Part shown: one piece after another, positions 1 through 8,378 of the stretch
Layout: the number at the start of each line of letters is the position of its first letter
How positions within the stretch are numbered: the first letter of the stretch is position 1
DNA from: a virus
IMG/VR virus record: IMGVR_UViG_3300042868_004757
Coordinates: 1-37,477 of that record
Length of the DNA: 37,477 bases
Strand: one strand, 5' to 3'
Translations under genes and position numbers: made by a program
Notes under the pieces: model-generated
Databases searched by the model: none
What the model was told of the DNA's origin: nothing
What the model saw: only the letters and a program-made list of their open reading frames with translations

Positions 1-134
1 CTGGCACACCATCAGCAGACGGTAGCGGCCCGTGGTACTGGAAGGAATGGCTTGGTGACCACAACGGCGATAGGCAAGCAGCCACCCGCAGCGCCATAGT
101 GAGAGCAGCAGCGGCTATCGGGGAAACGCTATGA
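1..134 (+). CDS. 3' part of the conserved phage protein at 37118 (second copy)
   Basis: This is the end of the reading frame whose complete form lies at 37118-37462, repeated because of the terminal redundancy. Translation from base 3 gives the last 44 residues, ending in GETL, whereas the right-hand copy ends in GEKL: the single mismatch changes Lys to Thr. It should not be counted as a separate gene. The stop overlaps the ATG at 131 by four bases (ATGA). Confidence 0.85.
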   Translation, partial: GTPSADGSGPWYWKEWLGDHNGDRQAATRSAIVRAAAAIGETL

Positions 135-149
135 CCTACCCCACATGGC
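1..149. repeat. terminal redundancy, left copy
   Basis: This stretch is the same as 37329-37477 at 148 of 149 positions; the only difference is C at 127 versus A at 37455. The gene starting at 37118 and the operon it belongs to continue without a break across the join, so the molecule is a circle of about 37,328 bp or a circularly permuted linear genome. An assembly overlap would normally be exact, so the mismatch suggests population variation or a base-call error. A true packaged direct terminal repeat cannot be excluded from sequence alone. Confidence 0.9.
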
Positions 150-241
150 CGTTCACCCGACTAACCCCGCAACAAATGGCAGCGCTTGAGAAAGCAATGC
201 AGCAAAAGCGGTGCGAAGAACTTGGGGAGGCTTTGTTATGA
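131..241 (+). CDS. 36-aa conserved-type small phage protein
   Basis: A 36-residue frame starts at an ATG overlapping the previous stop (ATGA) and ends at a TGA overlapping the next start (ATGA at 238). It begins MTYPTWPF and contains LTPQQMAALEKAMQQ, a short amphipathic helix. The double translational coupling in a compact operon is the main evidence. No function can be assigned. The first 19 bases are repeated at 37459-37477. Confidence 0.6.
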   Translation: MTYPTWPFTRLTPQQMAALEKAMQQKRCEELGEALL

Positions 242-465
242 AATGGCAGCCGATTGAGACAGCGCCGAAGGATGGAGGAATATTGCTTGGTGTTTGGGAG
301 GGTGACTGGAACAACCCTAAAAAACGATTCAAAGTGTACGAGGCAACTATGTACAAAACAGGGCCATCGTGGGCTATGCAAGGAAACTACCGCACCGAGG
401 AGGGCGGAGCATACAAAATTGCAGGATGGATGCCATTACCACCACCACCGGAGCAATCAGAATGA
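238..465 (+). CDS. DUF551-like phage protein
   Basis: This 75-aa protein begins MKWQPIETAPKDGG, the hallmark N-terminus of the DUF551-type family common in phages and prophages; its function is unknown. It continues as a Trp/Gly-rich, beta-type domain and ends with a proline run (PLPPPPEQ). The ATG at 238 was preferred to an upstream ATG at 211 because GGGGAGG lies at ideal spacing, the start overlaps the previous stop, and the family motif begins there. It belongs to the plus-strand operon that continues from 37462 through the circle junction. Confidence 0.8.
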   Translation: MKWQPIETAPKDGGILLGVWEGDWNNPKKRFKVYEATMYKTGPSWAMQGNYRTEEGGAYKIAGWMPLPPPPEQSE

Positions 466-614
466 AATGGTGCTGTGTGTGCGGCAAGAAAACCGAAGGG
501 CCGCACCAGATCAAATTCGTTCTGGGCGGTCGGGCTTTGGTGTGTAAGTGGCACGGCTTGGCAAGGTCTGCACAGGCCTTGGCCAAGACCGTTAGCGCGT
601 CAGATTCTCGATAG
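462..614 (+). CDS. 50-aa putative zinc-binding protein
   Basis: The start overlaps the previous stop (ATGA). The N-terminus MKWCCVCGKKTEG carries a CxxC knuckle, and a third cysteine lies in ALVCKWH, so a small zinc-binding fold is possible. The rest is basic and helical. The last 23 bases overlap the 3' end of the convergent holin gene (592-614), placing the end of the plus operon inside the end of the late minus operon. Function unknown. Confidence 0.6.
   Translation: MKWCCVCGKKTEGPHQIKFVLGGRALVCKWHGLARSAQALAKTVSASDSR
557..587. repeat. inverted repeat at convergent operon ends
   Basis: CTTGGCAAGG (557-566) pairs with CCTTGGCCAAG (577-587), leaving one bulged base and a 10-base loop. It lies within the last codons of the plus-strand operon and just beyond the end of the minus-strand late operon. 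The position suits a shared transcription end, but there is no U-run on either strand, so a role as terminator is only a guess. Confidence 0.35.
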
Positions 615-1107
615 TGGCGTCTTTTGCCTTGCTTGCTCGGGTGCTACCAAATTCAAAGTTATAAATGTTGTCCAAGTAACCAAGAAAGCGGCCTAGCACT
701 AGGGTAAAAATGCCCTTCATGTACTCGTTAATGCTTGGGTCTTTCCAAACTAGCCAGACTAGACCAGCAATCATTAGCACGGCCAGAAAAAACATCACAT
801 CGGCGCGATAGTTGCGAGTGCCAGAGCTGATAAACACTGCGTCACGCTTACGGGCGTCTGCGCGGTCTGCAAGATATGCCTTGTCTAGGTCAGCTTCTTG
901 AGCAATCACGGATTGGCGAAACTGCAAGACTAGCGCTGGGTCTGCCTTGAGTGCGTCCAGTGCGTCTGCACCTTTACGGCCTGTCACTGTCTCGGCAATG
1001 TCCACCACTACACCGGCTGCGTCTGCTGCCTTGTCGCTACCCGTAATCCATTTGATAATCTGGGGAGCGAACTGCGCAAGCCCGAAGGCGATAGAAATAG
1101 GGTCCAT
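592..1107 (-). CDS. 3TM-type holin (GTA holin family)
   Basis: This 171-aa protein resembles the 'holin of 3TMs, for gene-transfer release' family (PF11351). It has an N-terminal hydrophobic/amphipathic helix, a charged helical middle (ADLDKAYLADRADARKRDA) and two hydrophobic C-terminal segments around residues 103-120 and 131-145. These are followed by the family signature FEFGSTRASKAKD. It would form the inner-membrane lesion that releases or times the endolysin. It directly follows the endolysin gene with no gap and is the last gene of the late operon. The family assignment comes from recognising the C-terminal signature. Confidence 0.82.
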   Translation of the reverse strand: MDPISIAFGLAQFAPQIIKWITGSDKAADAAGVVVDIAETVTGRKGADALDALKADPALVLQFRQSVIAQEADLDKAYLADRADARKRDAVFISSGTRNYRADVMFFLAVLMIAGLVWLVWKDPSINEYMKGIFTLVLGRFLGYLDNIYNFEFGSTRASKAKDATIENLTR

Positions 1108-1581
1108 TTAAATCCCCTTCAGTTGGTCAGCCAGACGCCGCGCCCATCCCTTGCCGTACACATCCCATGTGGTCAGCTTGGTCATAAAATCCAAGCGCTG
1201 CCCAATGTATCGGGCGCAAATGGATTCTGCGTCTAGTCGGCTTACCGCTGCAATGGTCATCGGGCCTATGACGCCATCGTCTGCCACGTTTATCGCACGT
1301 TGCAAAAACCGGATGGCTTGTCCGATTCCGCTATTGACTGCCGCATCAAACAGCACATAGGCAACCGAGGGCGGGAGTTTGTCGCATTGGGCGCGGTCCC
1401 AATAGTCTCGTTTGTAGATTTCTTTAGCTGCGCCTAGTGTCAGGTTTTTAATGTCAACCTGAGGGTAAGCGCGTTTAGAGATGCCGAACTTGGTTTCGCC
1501 GCCGGGGTCGCGTGGGTCGTTGACATAGCCGCCCTCATGAGAAATCAGCTTGTCAAAACACTGGTCAAACCAAGTAGTCAT
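1108..1581 (-). CDS. endolysin, glycoside hydrolase family 108
   Basis: This 157-aa muramidase-type endolysin should cleave the glycan strands of peptidoglycan at the end of infection. Residues 14-19 (SHEGGY) contain the family's catalytic Glu (E16). They are followed by NDPRDPGGETKFGIS, the GH108 N-terminal signature, and DDGVIGPMT marks the C-terminal peptidoglycan-binding half (PG_binding_3 type). There is no signal peptide or SAR segment, so export should depend on the holin. Its ATG overlaps the stop of the upstream membrane-protein gene (1578-1581) and it abuts the holin gene. Confidence 0.9.
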   Translation of the reverse strand: MTTWFDQCFDKLISHEGGYVNDPRDPGGETKFGISKRAYPQVDIKNLTLGAAKEIYKRDYWDRAQCDKLPPSVAYVLFDAAVNSGIGQAIRFLQRAINVADDGVIGPMTIAAVSRLDAESICARYIGQRLDFMTKLTTWDVYGKGWARRLADQLKGI

Positions 1582-1985
1582 TTGGAATCCTCAATTGTTA
1601 CTAGCTTCGTTTCTTGCGTCCACAACGCATGGCACCGGTGCAGGGAGTACAGGCTAAACACTTCATTCGCCCCGCCTTTGATGACCCACGGCCCAAACGG
1701 TTGACTAGCCCCACGAATGACAGGGCGCGAGACATAACCGGCGCTGCGGTCTAAAAACTCAACTTCTAGCGTCTCGCCATTTTTTGTAAACGCCTGCACA
1801 TCCTGAAGCAAAACGCAGGGCCGTGCCTTATCAATCGTGCCAGATACCACCAAATTAGCCCAATAGCGGGTAACCTCTGTTACTGTGAACTTCTCCACCA
1901 CGGGGAAAAATTGGTTTTCAAGAAACTGAGCGGCGAAAAAGAAAACCGCTGCTACGATCAAAAAAGAGAGTTGTTTCGCAATCAT
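1578..1985 (-). CDS. membrane-anchored periplasmic protein of the lysis cassette
   Basis: This 135-aa protein has a short basic start (MIAKQ) and a strongly hydrophobic segment at about residues 6-22 (LSFLIVAAVFFFAAQFL), then a soluble domain predicted to face the periplasm. Two cysteines (in RPCVLL and HRCHALW) could form a disulfide. The domain is beta-rich and lacks the long coiled coil of an Rz i-spanin. Position between a holin-like gene and the endolysin suggests a lysis or envelope role. I do not recognise the family. It overlaps both neighbours by four bases. Confidence 0.72.
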   Translation of the reverse strand: MIAKQLSFLIVAAVFFFAAQFLENQFFPVVEKFTVTEVTRYWANLVVSGTIDKARPCVLLQDVQAFTKNGETLEVEFLDRSAGYVSRPVIRGASQPFGPWVIKGGANEVFSLYSLHRCHALWTQETKLVTIEDSK

Positions 1986-2224
1986 GGCTTGTATCCGTGA
2001 TTAATAGCCCACTCCCTGAGCATGTAAAAAAGTCCAAGAATGAAGGCCCAAGCAAGACCGCCGAGAGACTTCTCGATCACGGCCTCCCATCTTTTTATTT
2101 TTTGGGCCTCTTTCTTGAGTGCGAGTTTTACATATCGCACTTCATCCTCAGTTAGTACAGGCTCTGACGCCTTGACTGCGGCAACCACCGCTGTGACGAT
2201 TTCCGCTCGATCTTCAGGCGTCAT
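1982..2224 (-). CDS. small membrane protein, holin-like or lysis accessory
   Basis: This 80-aa protein has an acidic, helical N-terminal half (TPEDRAEIVTAVVAAVKASE, then LTEDEVRYVKLALKKEAQKIKRW across the middle) and one C-terminal membrane segment (LAWAFILGLFYML, about residues 56-68). A single C-terminal transmembrane helix with a charged cytoplasmic helix suits a small holin, antiholin or pinholin partner, but it is not diagnostic. It follows the tailspike gene by seven bases and overlaps the next gene start (ATGA). Confidence 0.72.
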   Translation of the reverse strand: MTPEDRAEIVTAVVAAVKASEPVLTEDEVRYVKLALKKEAQKIKRWEAVIEKSLGGLAWAFILGLFYMLREWAINHGYKP

Positions 2225-2231
2225 TTGTATC

Positions 2232-4124
2232 TCACACTGGATAAGTTATTTGGAATCCAAGAATGCTACCAGAGCAGGCAGCGTTAGTGATTGAAGAGCT
2301 TGCATCATTTAAGATTGGCGCTGTAGTTCCATTCGATGCTGGGTAGATTCTGCGAGCCGTGGCCGAGCTGGTGATTGTTAGAACGCCGCCAGACCGAGCA
2401 TAAAGGGCATCTTTTACGGTAAAGGGAAACCCACCAATTGATGCCGCTACTCCATTCGCTGTAGCTGGGTAGGTAACTTGTCCAAACAATGTAACCATGT
2501 TGCCTTGGCGAATCCACCAGCCTGTTGCGGCAGTAAATGTCAGTCCTGCGCCGCTACCATCAATCGGAGTCCAAGGGCCTTCTAGTTGGCTAGGTGCTGG
2601 GTAACCAATAGTCCCACCGTTAAGTGCATTTCCAAGTGCAGAGATTTTACTGAGTGGAATTAATCCAGTAGACAAAAACCCAGCATCACGGTCTATCACT
2701 TCAAGCAAGGTATTGCTATAAGCCGCTGCGTTTGCGTCAACCACTCCAGCCAGCGATGCGGCTGTAGAGCCAATCTCAATACCGCTTAGTTTGCCATTGC
2801 CCAGCTTTCCACCACCGGGCATACATTTAACGATGTAGTCAAGGTTTCCATAATGGCGAACACCATTAGCCAGCACATATGACGCAATATCACCCGCAAA
2901 GGGAGATTGAATAAGTGCAGGGTTAAAGTCAAACATTGCCACTAGATCGGCGTCAATCAAGACATTGTTCAGGATGATGCCTTGACCTTGACCACGAACG
3001 AGAGCGCCGATGCCACCGTAAGCAGTGGATGTGTAACCACCTCGATCATTGATGATTTTCAGGTCGTTAACGGTTAGTTTGTAGCCACGGTCTGAGACGA
3101 TGATGCCGCCGCCCGTGGAGGTTGCGCCGCTGTATGTCAGCTTGCCGCAGTTCCGGAGATTCACGTCACTGACCACAATATCCATCTGGTCGTAATTGTC
3201 AGACGGGGTGGAGGTGTTCGTATCGTTGACGTAAATAGGGACGTCCACGTTTTTCATCACCACATTGGAAACAACGATTTGGACGCTCTGCTCTGTAGCC
3301 ACTGCACCAAAGTCTAGGCCGATAGTGCAGTTTTCAAGATTGACTCCAATTACTTGGACGTTGGTTGTCTCTGCGCCTTCAAACTGCAATGCCTTGCCGC
3401 CAAAGATGATAGGGCTGTGTTTGACGTTTTTAGCTGTGTAGTTGAACAGCTTCATACCAATGATGTGCCCAAAACCGCCAGCGTTCTCGCCTGCAATGTT
3501 GTTGCAATCTACCGTTAAGTTGTGAACCTCTAGCGGCTTAGTTTGAACGGGGTAAGGCCCAGAAGTAACACCACCGCTTGTTGTGGAGTTCAGCGCCTTG
3601 ATCGTGGCTCCGGGCTCAAAGTAAGTGTTACCGCCATCGGCAAACATGAAGCGGTCAGAGACACCATAAACAGCCTTGGGGAAATACAGCAACTTGCCCA
3701 CCGATGCCGCATAGTCTCGCGCCAGCTCAAGAGCTGCCAAATCATCTGCAACGCCGTTGCCTACGGTGCCGAAGCTATCGACGCGCACCACACCTTTTCG
3801 GAACTCTTCTTGTATGGTTGTTGCGACTGCGCCAGTACCAGCAGGAAGAAAACCAATCAATGAGGCGGCGTCCGCCTCATCAAGTCGCCCTAGAGAAACG
3901 GCATCACCGGCTAACGATGCGTTAGCTAATCCAGTAATCTTGTTGCCGTTCATGTTCAGATTTCCCACCATCGGGGTCTGACCGTCGGAGCTAACAGACT
4001 GCTGGATGGCTGATTCAATGTCTTGCGCGGTAGAGTTCCAATCCGTTGCAGTCGCGGCGACGCCGTTAACCGCTGGGTTCCAGCTATTTGCTGGAAGTTG
4101 GTAGCCGCCTGTTCCGTTTCTCAT
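2232..4124 (-). CDS. tailspike with pectate-lyase-type beta-helix
   Basis: This 630-aa receptor-binding protein would bind and probably depolymerise a host surface polysaccharide. Residues 1-110 form the virion attachment part, with the phage fibre motif NLNMNGNKITGLANAS. From about residue 113 (VRVDSFGTVGNGVADD) the Pectate_lyase_3 signature starts a long right-handed beta-helix rich in N/V/G turns (NLTVDCNN, NVVMKNVDV). The last ~120 residues (WWIRQGNMVTLFGQVTYP) look like a C-terminal beta-sandwich/trimerisation domain. The ribosome binding site is AGAGGA. It lies between the ejection-protein genes and the lysis cassette. Confidence 0.85.
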   Translation of the reverse strand: MRNGTGGYQLPANSWNPAVNGVAATATDWNSTAQDIESAIQQSVSSDGQTPMVGNLNMNGNKITGLANASLAGDAVSLGRLDEADAASLIGFLPAGTGAVATTIQEEFRKGVVRVDSFGTVGNGVADDLAALELARDYAASVGKLLYFPKAVYGVSDRFMFADGGNTYFEPGATIKALNSTTSGGVTSGPYPVQTKPLEVHNLTVDCNNIAGENAGGFGHIIGMKLFNYTAKNVKHSPIIFGGKALQFEGAETTNVQVIGVNLENCTIGLDFGAVATEQSVQIVVSNVVMKNVDVPIYVNDTNTSTPSDNYDQMDIVVSDVNLRNCGKLTYSGATSTGGGIIVSDRGYKLTVNDLKIINDRGGYTSTAYGGIGALVRGQGQGIILNNVLIDADLVAMFDFNPALIQSPFAGDIASYVLANGVRHYGNLDYIVKCMPGGGKLGNGKLSGIEIGSTAASLAGVVDANAAAYSNTLLEVIDRDAGFLSTGLIPLSKISALGNALNGGTIGYPAPSQLEGPWTPIDGSGAGLTFTAATGWWIRQGNMVTLFGQVTYPATANGVAASIGGFPFTVKDALYARSGGVLTITSSATARRIYPASNGTTAPILNDASSSITNAACSGSILGFQITYPV

Positions 4125-4191
4125 GTGATTTTCCTCTATACTGATTCAATGATTGAAACAATCGTCGTCTGCTATTTCGTCTATCTTGCAA

Positions 4192-5826
4192 TTACTGGTT
4201 TTGCTGAATTGCTGAAATAGGCGCTACTTTGTAGCCTGCACTGCGCAATGCCTCAATGATTGCGGGGTTAACTGCGTTTGATGCTTTGCCTGCGCCATAA
4301 AATGCCTCTCCCATCAATCGCGGCGAAGATACGGCACCCAATCCTACGGCTGCGGGGATGTTTCCAGTCAATGCCAAACCAGCGCCGCCAGACCCAGAAA
4401 GAGCGGATTGGATGCCTCGGGGCAATGCAGTGCTTAGGGCTTGTCCTGCCAGTGCTGGCATAAAATCTTGACCACCGGCCTGACGCAAAGCATCTGCAAG
4501 TTGGGTGCGCTGCCCATAGTTGGTATTGACGTTGTTTCGCATCAATGATTGCAGCTTGCGCATTGATGTATCTACGCTGGCCTTTGGATTTAGCGATAAA
4601 GCCCTTTCAATCTCTTTGATTGTCTCGGATGCCTCGCTGTATCCCTTCATTACCTTGGAGTATTCGGGTGCTTGCTTGCTGATTTCAGAGCGCAAAGAGT
4701 CGTACACCTTACCGGCAGCGCTACGGGCTGTTTTTTGCTCGTATGGTATGTCCTCAAGGATTCCGCCGATCTTTTGCTTCAGTGCGTCCAATCCTTCAGG
4801 CGTATGGAATTGAGCGGGGTCTAGGCTCTTCCAGTTGTCAATCTCGCCCTTGATCTCCGATAGGGCTTGCGCGGCCTTTTCGTTCTTAACTTGGCCTTTG
4901 AATGTTGCCATGCCAATCGCATCGTTTACCGACTGGTCAACGTTTGACAGGTTAAGGATGGTTTTATCGGCCTTCACTCCCGCCATGCCTTGACGATATG
5001 CCGCTTGCTTTTGTTGACCCATCGACTCAAGGTTTTGCTTTGCCATCTGCAAAACATCATCCATGTTTGATGTGCCGCGCATCGCGCCTGTAAAGTCTTG
5101 CGCAGCCTTGCCGCCTGCTTTGCCAGCTTGAAAAGCTTGCGTTAGCGCTTCTTCTCCAACGCCTGTAGTGCCTCCAATGGCAGTTTTAGCCAGCTTTCCA
5201 GCACCACGAAGCGCAGCGCCAGCAATCGGCAAAGCGCCGCCAATCATTGCGCCTGTGCCTGCTTCTTCGGGGTTTAGCAATGCGGCCGATGCGCCACCAG
5301 TAGCAGCGCCACCAGCAACGCGAGTCGCCAGAGCTTTAGCGCCTGTTTGCGCTCCTGCACTCATTCCACCAGTTCGCAGAGCTTCCACCAATGGGGATGC
5401 GTATTTAGCAGCGCCTACGCCTTTCGCGGCCATGCCTACGCCTTTAGCCAATGCGCCACCTACCGGCAAAGTACCAATCACCTCGCCAGCCAAGCGCCCA
5501 CCGCCTACGGTCATGGGGTATTGTTCTTCGTAGGGCTGAATCTCGCCTTGTAGCTTTGCCTTGCCTTGCGCTGCGTCTTTTTGCAGCCATTGGCCTGCTT
5601 GATCTGCGCCTAGTTTCTCTAAGCCCATGCCAACTAGGTTTTGAGCGCCTAAAGCGACATTACCCACGCCTTGACCGATAGCGCCACCCAGAGCGCCGAG
5701 CATAGACTTTTCTTCCTTGGGTGCGGCTTGTCCAATGCGCTGCTTTACCACCCGTTGCATTACATCGGGGGTGGTTCCGTCTGGAAACTCAAGGATAGTG
5801 CCATCAGGCAATTCAGCTTCGATCAT
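4192..5826 (-). CDS. internal virion / DNA ejection protein
   Basis: This 544-aa protein begins with the motif IEAELPDGTILEFPDGTTPDVM, often found at the N-terminus of phage ejection and internal virion proteins. Residues 40-230 are Gly/Ala-rich and amphipathic to hydrophobic (GALGGAIGQGVGNVALGA), as in proteins that insert into the host envelope during DNA entry. The middle is a charged helical/coiled-coil region (residues 260-440), and a second Gly-rich hydrophobic stretch (GSGGAGLALTGNIPAAVGLG) lies near the C-terminus. It is the third of three consecutive ejection-type genes, like P22 gp7-gp20-gp16, but no direct homology is claimed. Confidence 0.7.
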   Translation of the reverse strand: MIEAELPDGTILEFPDGTTPDVMQRVVKQRIGQAAPKEEKSMLGALGGAIGQGVGNVALGAQNLVGMGLEKLGADQAGQWLQKDAAQGKAKLQGEIQPYEEQYPMTVGGGRLAGEVIGTLPVGGALAKGVGMAAKGVGAAKYASPLVEALRTGGMSAGAQTGAKALATRVAGGAATGGASAALLNPEEAGTGAMIGGALPIAGAALRGAGKLAKTAIGGTTGVGEEALTQAFQAGKAGGKAAQDFTGAMRGTSNMDDVLQMAKQNLESMGQQKQAAYRQGMAGVKADKTILNLSNVDQSVNDAIGMATFKGQVKNEKAAQALSEIKGEIDNWKSLDPAQFHTPEGLDALKQKIGGILEDIPYEQKTARSAAGKVYDSLRSEISKQAPEYSKVMKGYSEASETIKEIERALSLNPKASVDTSMRKLQSLMRNNVNTNYGQRTQLADALRQAGGQDFMPALAGQALSTALPRGIQSALSGSGGAGLALTGNIPAAVGLGAVSSPRLMGEAFYGAGKASNAVNPAIIEALRSAGYKVAPISAIQQNQ

Positions 5827-7109
5827 GGGATGATGTTTCCTTGTGCGTCGAATTTGAGCCGTTTGGGTGCGCCTGCTGGGGCTGCCTGCACTTGCGGTGC
5901 GCCACCTTCAGACATATAAGAGCCGCCACGCAAAGCGTCGGCTTTCTGTTTGTTGAAGTCCAATCGGCGTTGTGCAGCTTGCGTTGCACGGGTTAGGATT
6001 TCCTCTCGCTGTTTTGGCGTCTTGCTTGCAGATGCTTGCAAGTCCAACAAAATAGCGCGTTCGCCTTCTGTGGGGTTGCCGCCAAAAATAGACTTCATGG
6101 AGGTCAGCGCCTGCTCTTTGATGATGTTTTCCATTGCGATGGTCGCATCAGCCGATGGAGATGATCCTAGATTACTCATGATTGTTGCGCGGGTAGATGC
6201 GCCAACACCAGAATATGCATTTTTGTTTAGCTCCATTGCCTTGTTCAAAGAGCTAATCGCACCCATGCCATTCTGTACGGCGTCATCAGCCTCAAACAGC
6301 TCTTTTTGAGCGGTCGCAGACAGACCCGCTGCGCCTTTCTTTGGTGCAGACACTGGCTTACCATCTGGGCCGGTGATTGGCATGGCCCTACCGCCAACAA
6401 GCTGCATCGGGCCTGAATCGGTTTGAATAATTTGGGCCTGTGGTGCTTGGCGTGTAGATGCGATCATGCGCTGCATGTCTTTTCGTGCGTCAATCTGCAT
6501 CTGCTGCAACTCGCGCTGCGCGGCCAGTTTTTCCTGTTGGCTAACCCGCTGGTCTTCCATGCGCATTTTCAGCTCTTGCGCCCGTGCATCTCGCGCTGCT
6601 TGCGCTTCTTGCTGACGGAATGTGCGGTTGTCCTCGCGCTCTTGCTGTGCGGCCTGAAGTTGCGGCATTTGCACCATGCCCTGAGTTCCCATCTGTTGAA
6701 GCTGAGGGACACCAGAGCTAATCAAAGCACCATAAGCGCCCTGCAAGTCAGGTTTGCGCGGAGCCATCTGAGGCATTGCCCCAATCTGCATTTCTGGCGG
6801 TAGGGCGTCGTTAACCATGCCAGTTGCGCCTGTTCCTGCTTGGCTAGGGTTTGCTTTCTCGCCAAATGTGCGCAAGGCGTCTGCAATGGCTTTTTGTTTT
6901 TGGGCGCCGAGGTCTTTGGCTTCATCGCCTGCCATTTGAGCCTCACGGCCTGCGCCTGCGCTGCGGAGTCCTGCGGATAGGTACTCAAGGAAGTTTGGCG
7001 CAACATATCGCCCACTGACCATGCGGCCCTCTGGGTTTTGGTATTGGCTACGCCCAGACGCATCGCGCTGCCGGAGCATTGCCGCTTGGATTTGTTGATC
7101 GTAGTCCAT
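5823..7109 (-). CDS. Gln/Ala-rich coiled-coil internal virion protein
   Basis: This 428-aa protein is dominated by a Gln-, Arg- and Met-rich coiled coil at about residues 145-215 (QQEREDNRTFRQQEAQAARD). It is flanked by low-complexity Gln/Gly/Met regions, with a helical domain at about 290-390. Composition, length and position between two other ejection-type genes suggest an internal head protein ejected with the DNA. It overlaps the next gene by four bases and the previous one by one base (TAATG). A scaffold or tail-measure-like role is less likely because a separate scaffold gene exists at 13016. Confidence 0.62.
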   Translation of the reverse strand: MDYDQQIQAAMLRQRDASGRSQYQNPEGRMVSGRYVAPNFLEYLSAGLRSAGAGREAQMAGDEAKDLGAQKQKAIADALRTFGEKANPSQAGTGATGMVNDALPPEMQIGAMPQMAPRKPDLQGAYGALISSGVPQLQQMGTQGMVQMPQLQAAQQEREDNRTFRQQEAQAARDARAQELKMRMEDQRVSQQEKLAAQRELQQMQIDARKDMQRMIASTRQAPQAQIIQTDSGPMQLVGGRAMPITGPDGKPVSAPKKGAAGLSATAQKELFEADDAVQNGMGAISSLNKAMELNKNAYSGVGASTRATIMSNLGSSPSADATIAMENIIKEQALTSMKSIFGGNPTEGERAILLDLQASASKTPKQREEILTRATQAAQRRLDFNKQKADALRGGSYMSEGGAPQVQAAPAGAPKRLKFDAQGNIIP

Positions 7110-7957
7110 TATTTTTTACCCATCAAAGAACCAAACAAGCCGCCGCCGATAGTAGCGCCGCCACCAGTTCCTAGCCCCAAAACAGTGCCACCAAGGCCAA
7201 ACAATCCATTCATGGGGTTTGCAGCTTGGTTTGCGTTGTATGCGCCTAAATCTGCGCCGTACTGTTGACTAGCTGCGCCCATGTAATCAGCGCCGCCAGT
7301 GTTGGCCTGCTGCGCATAACCCTGAAACTGTGGCGATTGAACCTGCGCACCAGAACGCAGAGCGTTTACCAAGTTAAGGGGCCGGTCTTGAATGTAGGCT
7401 TGCTCTTGCAATGCGCCTGCGCGGTTTGCTTGGTCTAGGTTGATACCTTGGAGGGCTGCTTGCAATTGCAGGTCATTAGAGCGCTGGCCTTGCGCGGTCA
7501 TTTCCTTGCCGTAAGCGTCAGAACCTAGCGTGATGCCTTGGTTTGCCAGCCGTGTGCGCAGTGCTTCGTCTTGCTGTGCTAACTGAGGCTGCAAGCGGGA
7601 CATGATCGCTTCTTGCGCTGTTTTTCCCACGTCAATGCCACGGGTAGGCAATTGCGACATATCCAATTCAGGGTTAGATAACAGCCCTTGGATTTTGTCA
7701 AAGCCGGTGCTGGCCGTGTCTGCGTATTTGTCAGACAGCGCCATTTGTTTGTCGAGAGTGGCCTGAGCTTGCGGGGTAAGCGTTTGATTCTGCTCCCATG
7801 TGCCGTCGCCTAGCTCTTTGTATGTCAGGCTTCCATAAGGGGTGTACTGATTGACGCGATTAGCTTTAGTTGCGTATTTTGCCGCCTCAAGGTTTCCCGC
7901 TGCGGTCTTTTCTGCTGCTGCTGTGTAGTCAGGTGCGGCTGGTGCGCTAGATTTCAT
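7109..7957 (-). CDS. phage DNA-injection / minor virion protein
   Basis: This 282-aa protein begins MKSSAPAAPDYTAAAEKTA. It has the motif NRVNQYTPYGSLTY at residues 34-47, common in podovirus virion proteins annotated as DNA-injection or minor structural proteins. The middle is a Gln-rich helix and the C-terminus a glycine-rich hydrophobic tail (LGGTVLGLGTGGGATIGGG), possibly membrane-active. The start at 7957 was chosen over an ATG 60 bases upstream because AGGGGT precedes it and the family sequence begins there. It overlaps the GNAT gene by 11 bases. Confidence 0.66.
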   Translation of the reverse strand: MKSSAPAAPDYTAAAEKTAAGNLEAAKYATKANRVNQYTPYGSLTYKELGDGTWEQNQTLTPQAQATLDKQMALSDKYADTASTGFDKIQGLLSNPELDMSQLPTRGIDVGKTAQEAIMSRLQPQLAQQDEALRTRLANQGITLGSDAYGKEMTAQGQRSNDLQLQAALQGINLDQANRAGALQEQAYIQDRPLNLVNALRSGAQVQSPQFQGYAQQANTGGADYMGAASQQYGADLGAYNANQAANPMNGLFGLGGTVLGLGTGGGATIGGGLFGSLMGKK

Positions 7958-8378
7958 ACTTACCCCTAAGATATTTGCAATCTTCCTTAAACATTCGGAA
8001 GATATGAACATCACCATCAGGGTTTGCCTGCGCTAGTGTGCATTCTAGCGTAAAGCCCATTTTGGTGACAAGATTAATTGATTTTGCGTTGCTGGCAGCA
8101 ATCGGGGCTGTTATCCGTCTGACCTTCAATTGATTAAACGGGTAATGGAATATTAGATGCAAAAATCCTTTTGTGGCCCAATTGCCCTCGGCTGCTATAT
8201 GCTCAATAACGTTTGCACCATTCCAATCTTCAAACAAAACACCCGCAACCAAGTTGCCGTTTTGTATTTTCCCAATGGCTGTGCCTCGGCCTTTTGTCCA
8301 AGTGCCTCCAGTTTTGGCAGATACCCAAGGGCCGACTAACTCGGCATCAAAAGTAACATCGTTGCCAAAAACTCTCAC
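7947..8378 (-). CDS. GNAT-type acetyltransferase-like protein
   Basis: This 143-aa protein resembles the small GNAT-fold proteins often encoded among podovirus structural genes. A central strand-helix pattern (GNLVAGVLFEDWNGANVIEHIA) is followed by a beta4/helix3-like segment (NQLKVRRITAPIAASNAKSINLVTKMGF), where N..S..L..KMGF is the usual GNAT C-terminal motif. The canonical Q/RxxGxG/A acetyl-CoA loop is poorly matched (EGNWATKGF), so catalytic activity is uncertain. It may modify a virion or host protein, but the substrate is unknown. It overlaps the upstream stop (ATGA). Confidence 0.72.
   Translation of the reverse strand: MRVFGNDVTFDAELVGPWVSAKTGGTWTKGRGTAIGKIQNGNLVAGVLFEDWNGANVIEHIAAEGNWATKGFLHLIFHYPFNQLKVRRITAPIAASNAKSINLVTKMGFTLECTLAQANPDGDVHIFRMFKEDCKYLRGKYEI

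Noticed and set aside
4149-4220. Plus-strand 23-aa hydrophobic frame between the tailspike and ejection genes
   Set aside because: There is no ribosome binding site, it runs against the late operon, and it overlaps the 3' end of a real gene.
5168-5533. Long plus-strand frame rich in Pro/Ala
   Set aside because: It is the complement of the Gly/Ala-rich ejection protein gene. The composition mirrors the codons of the real gene.
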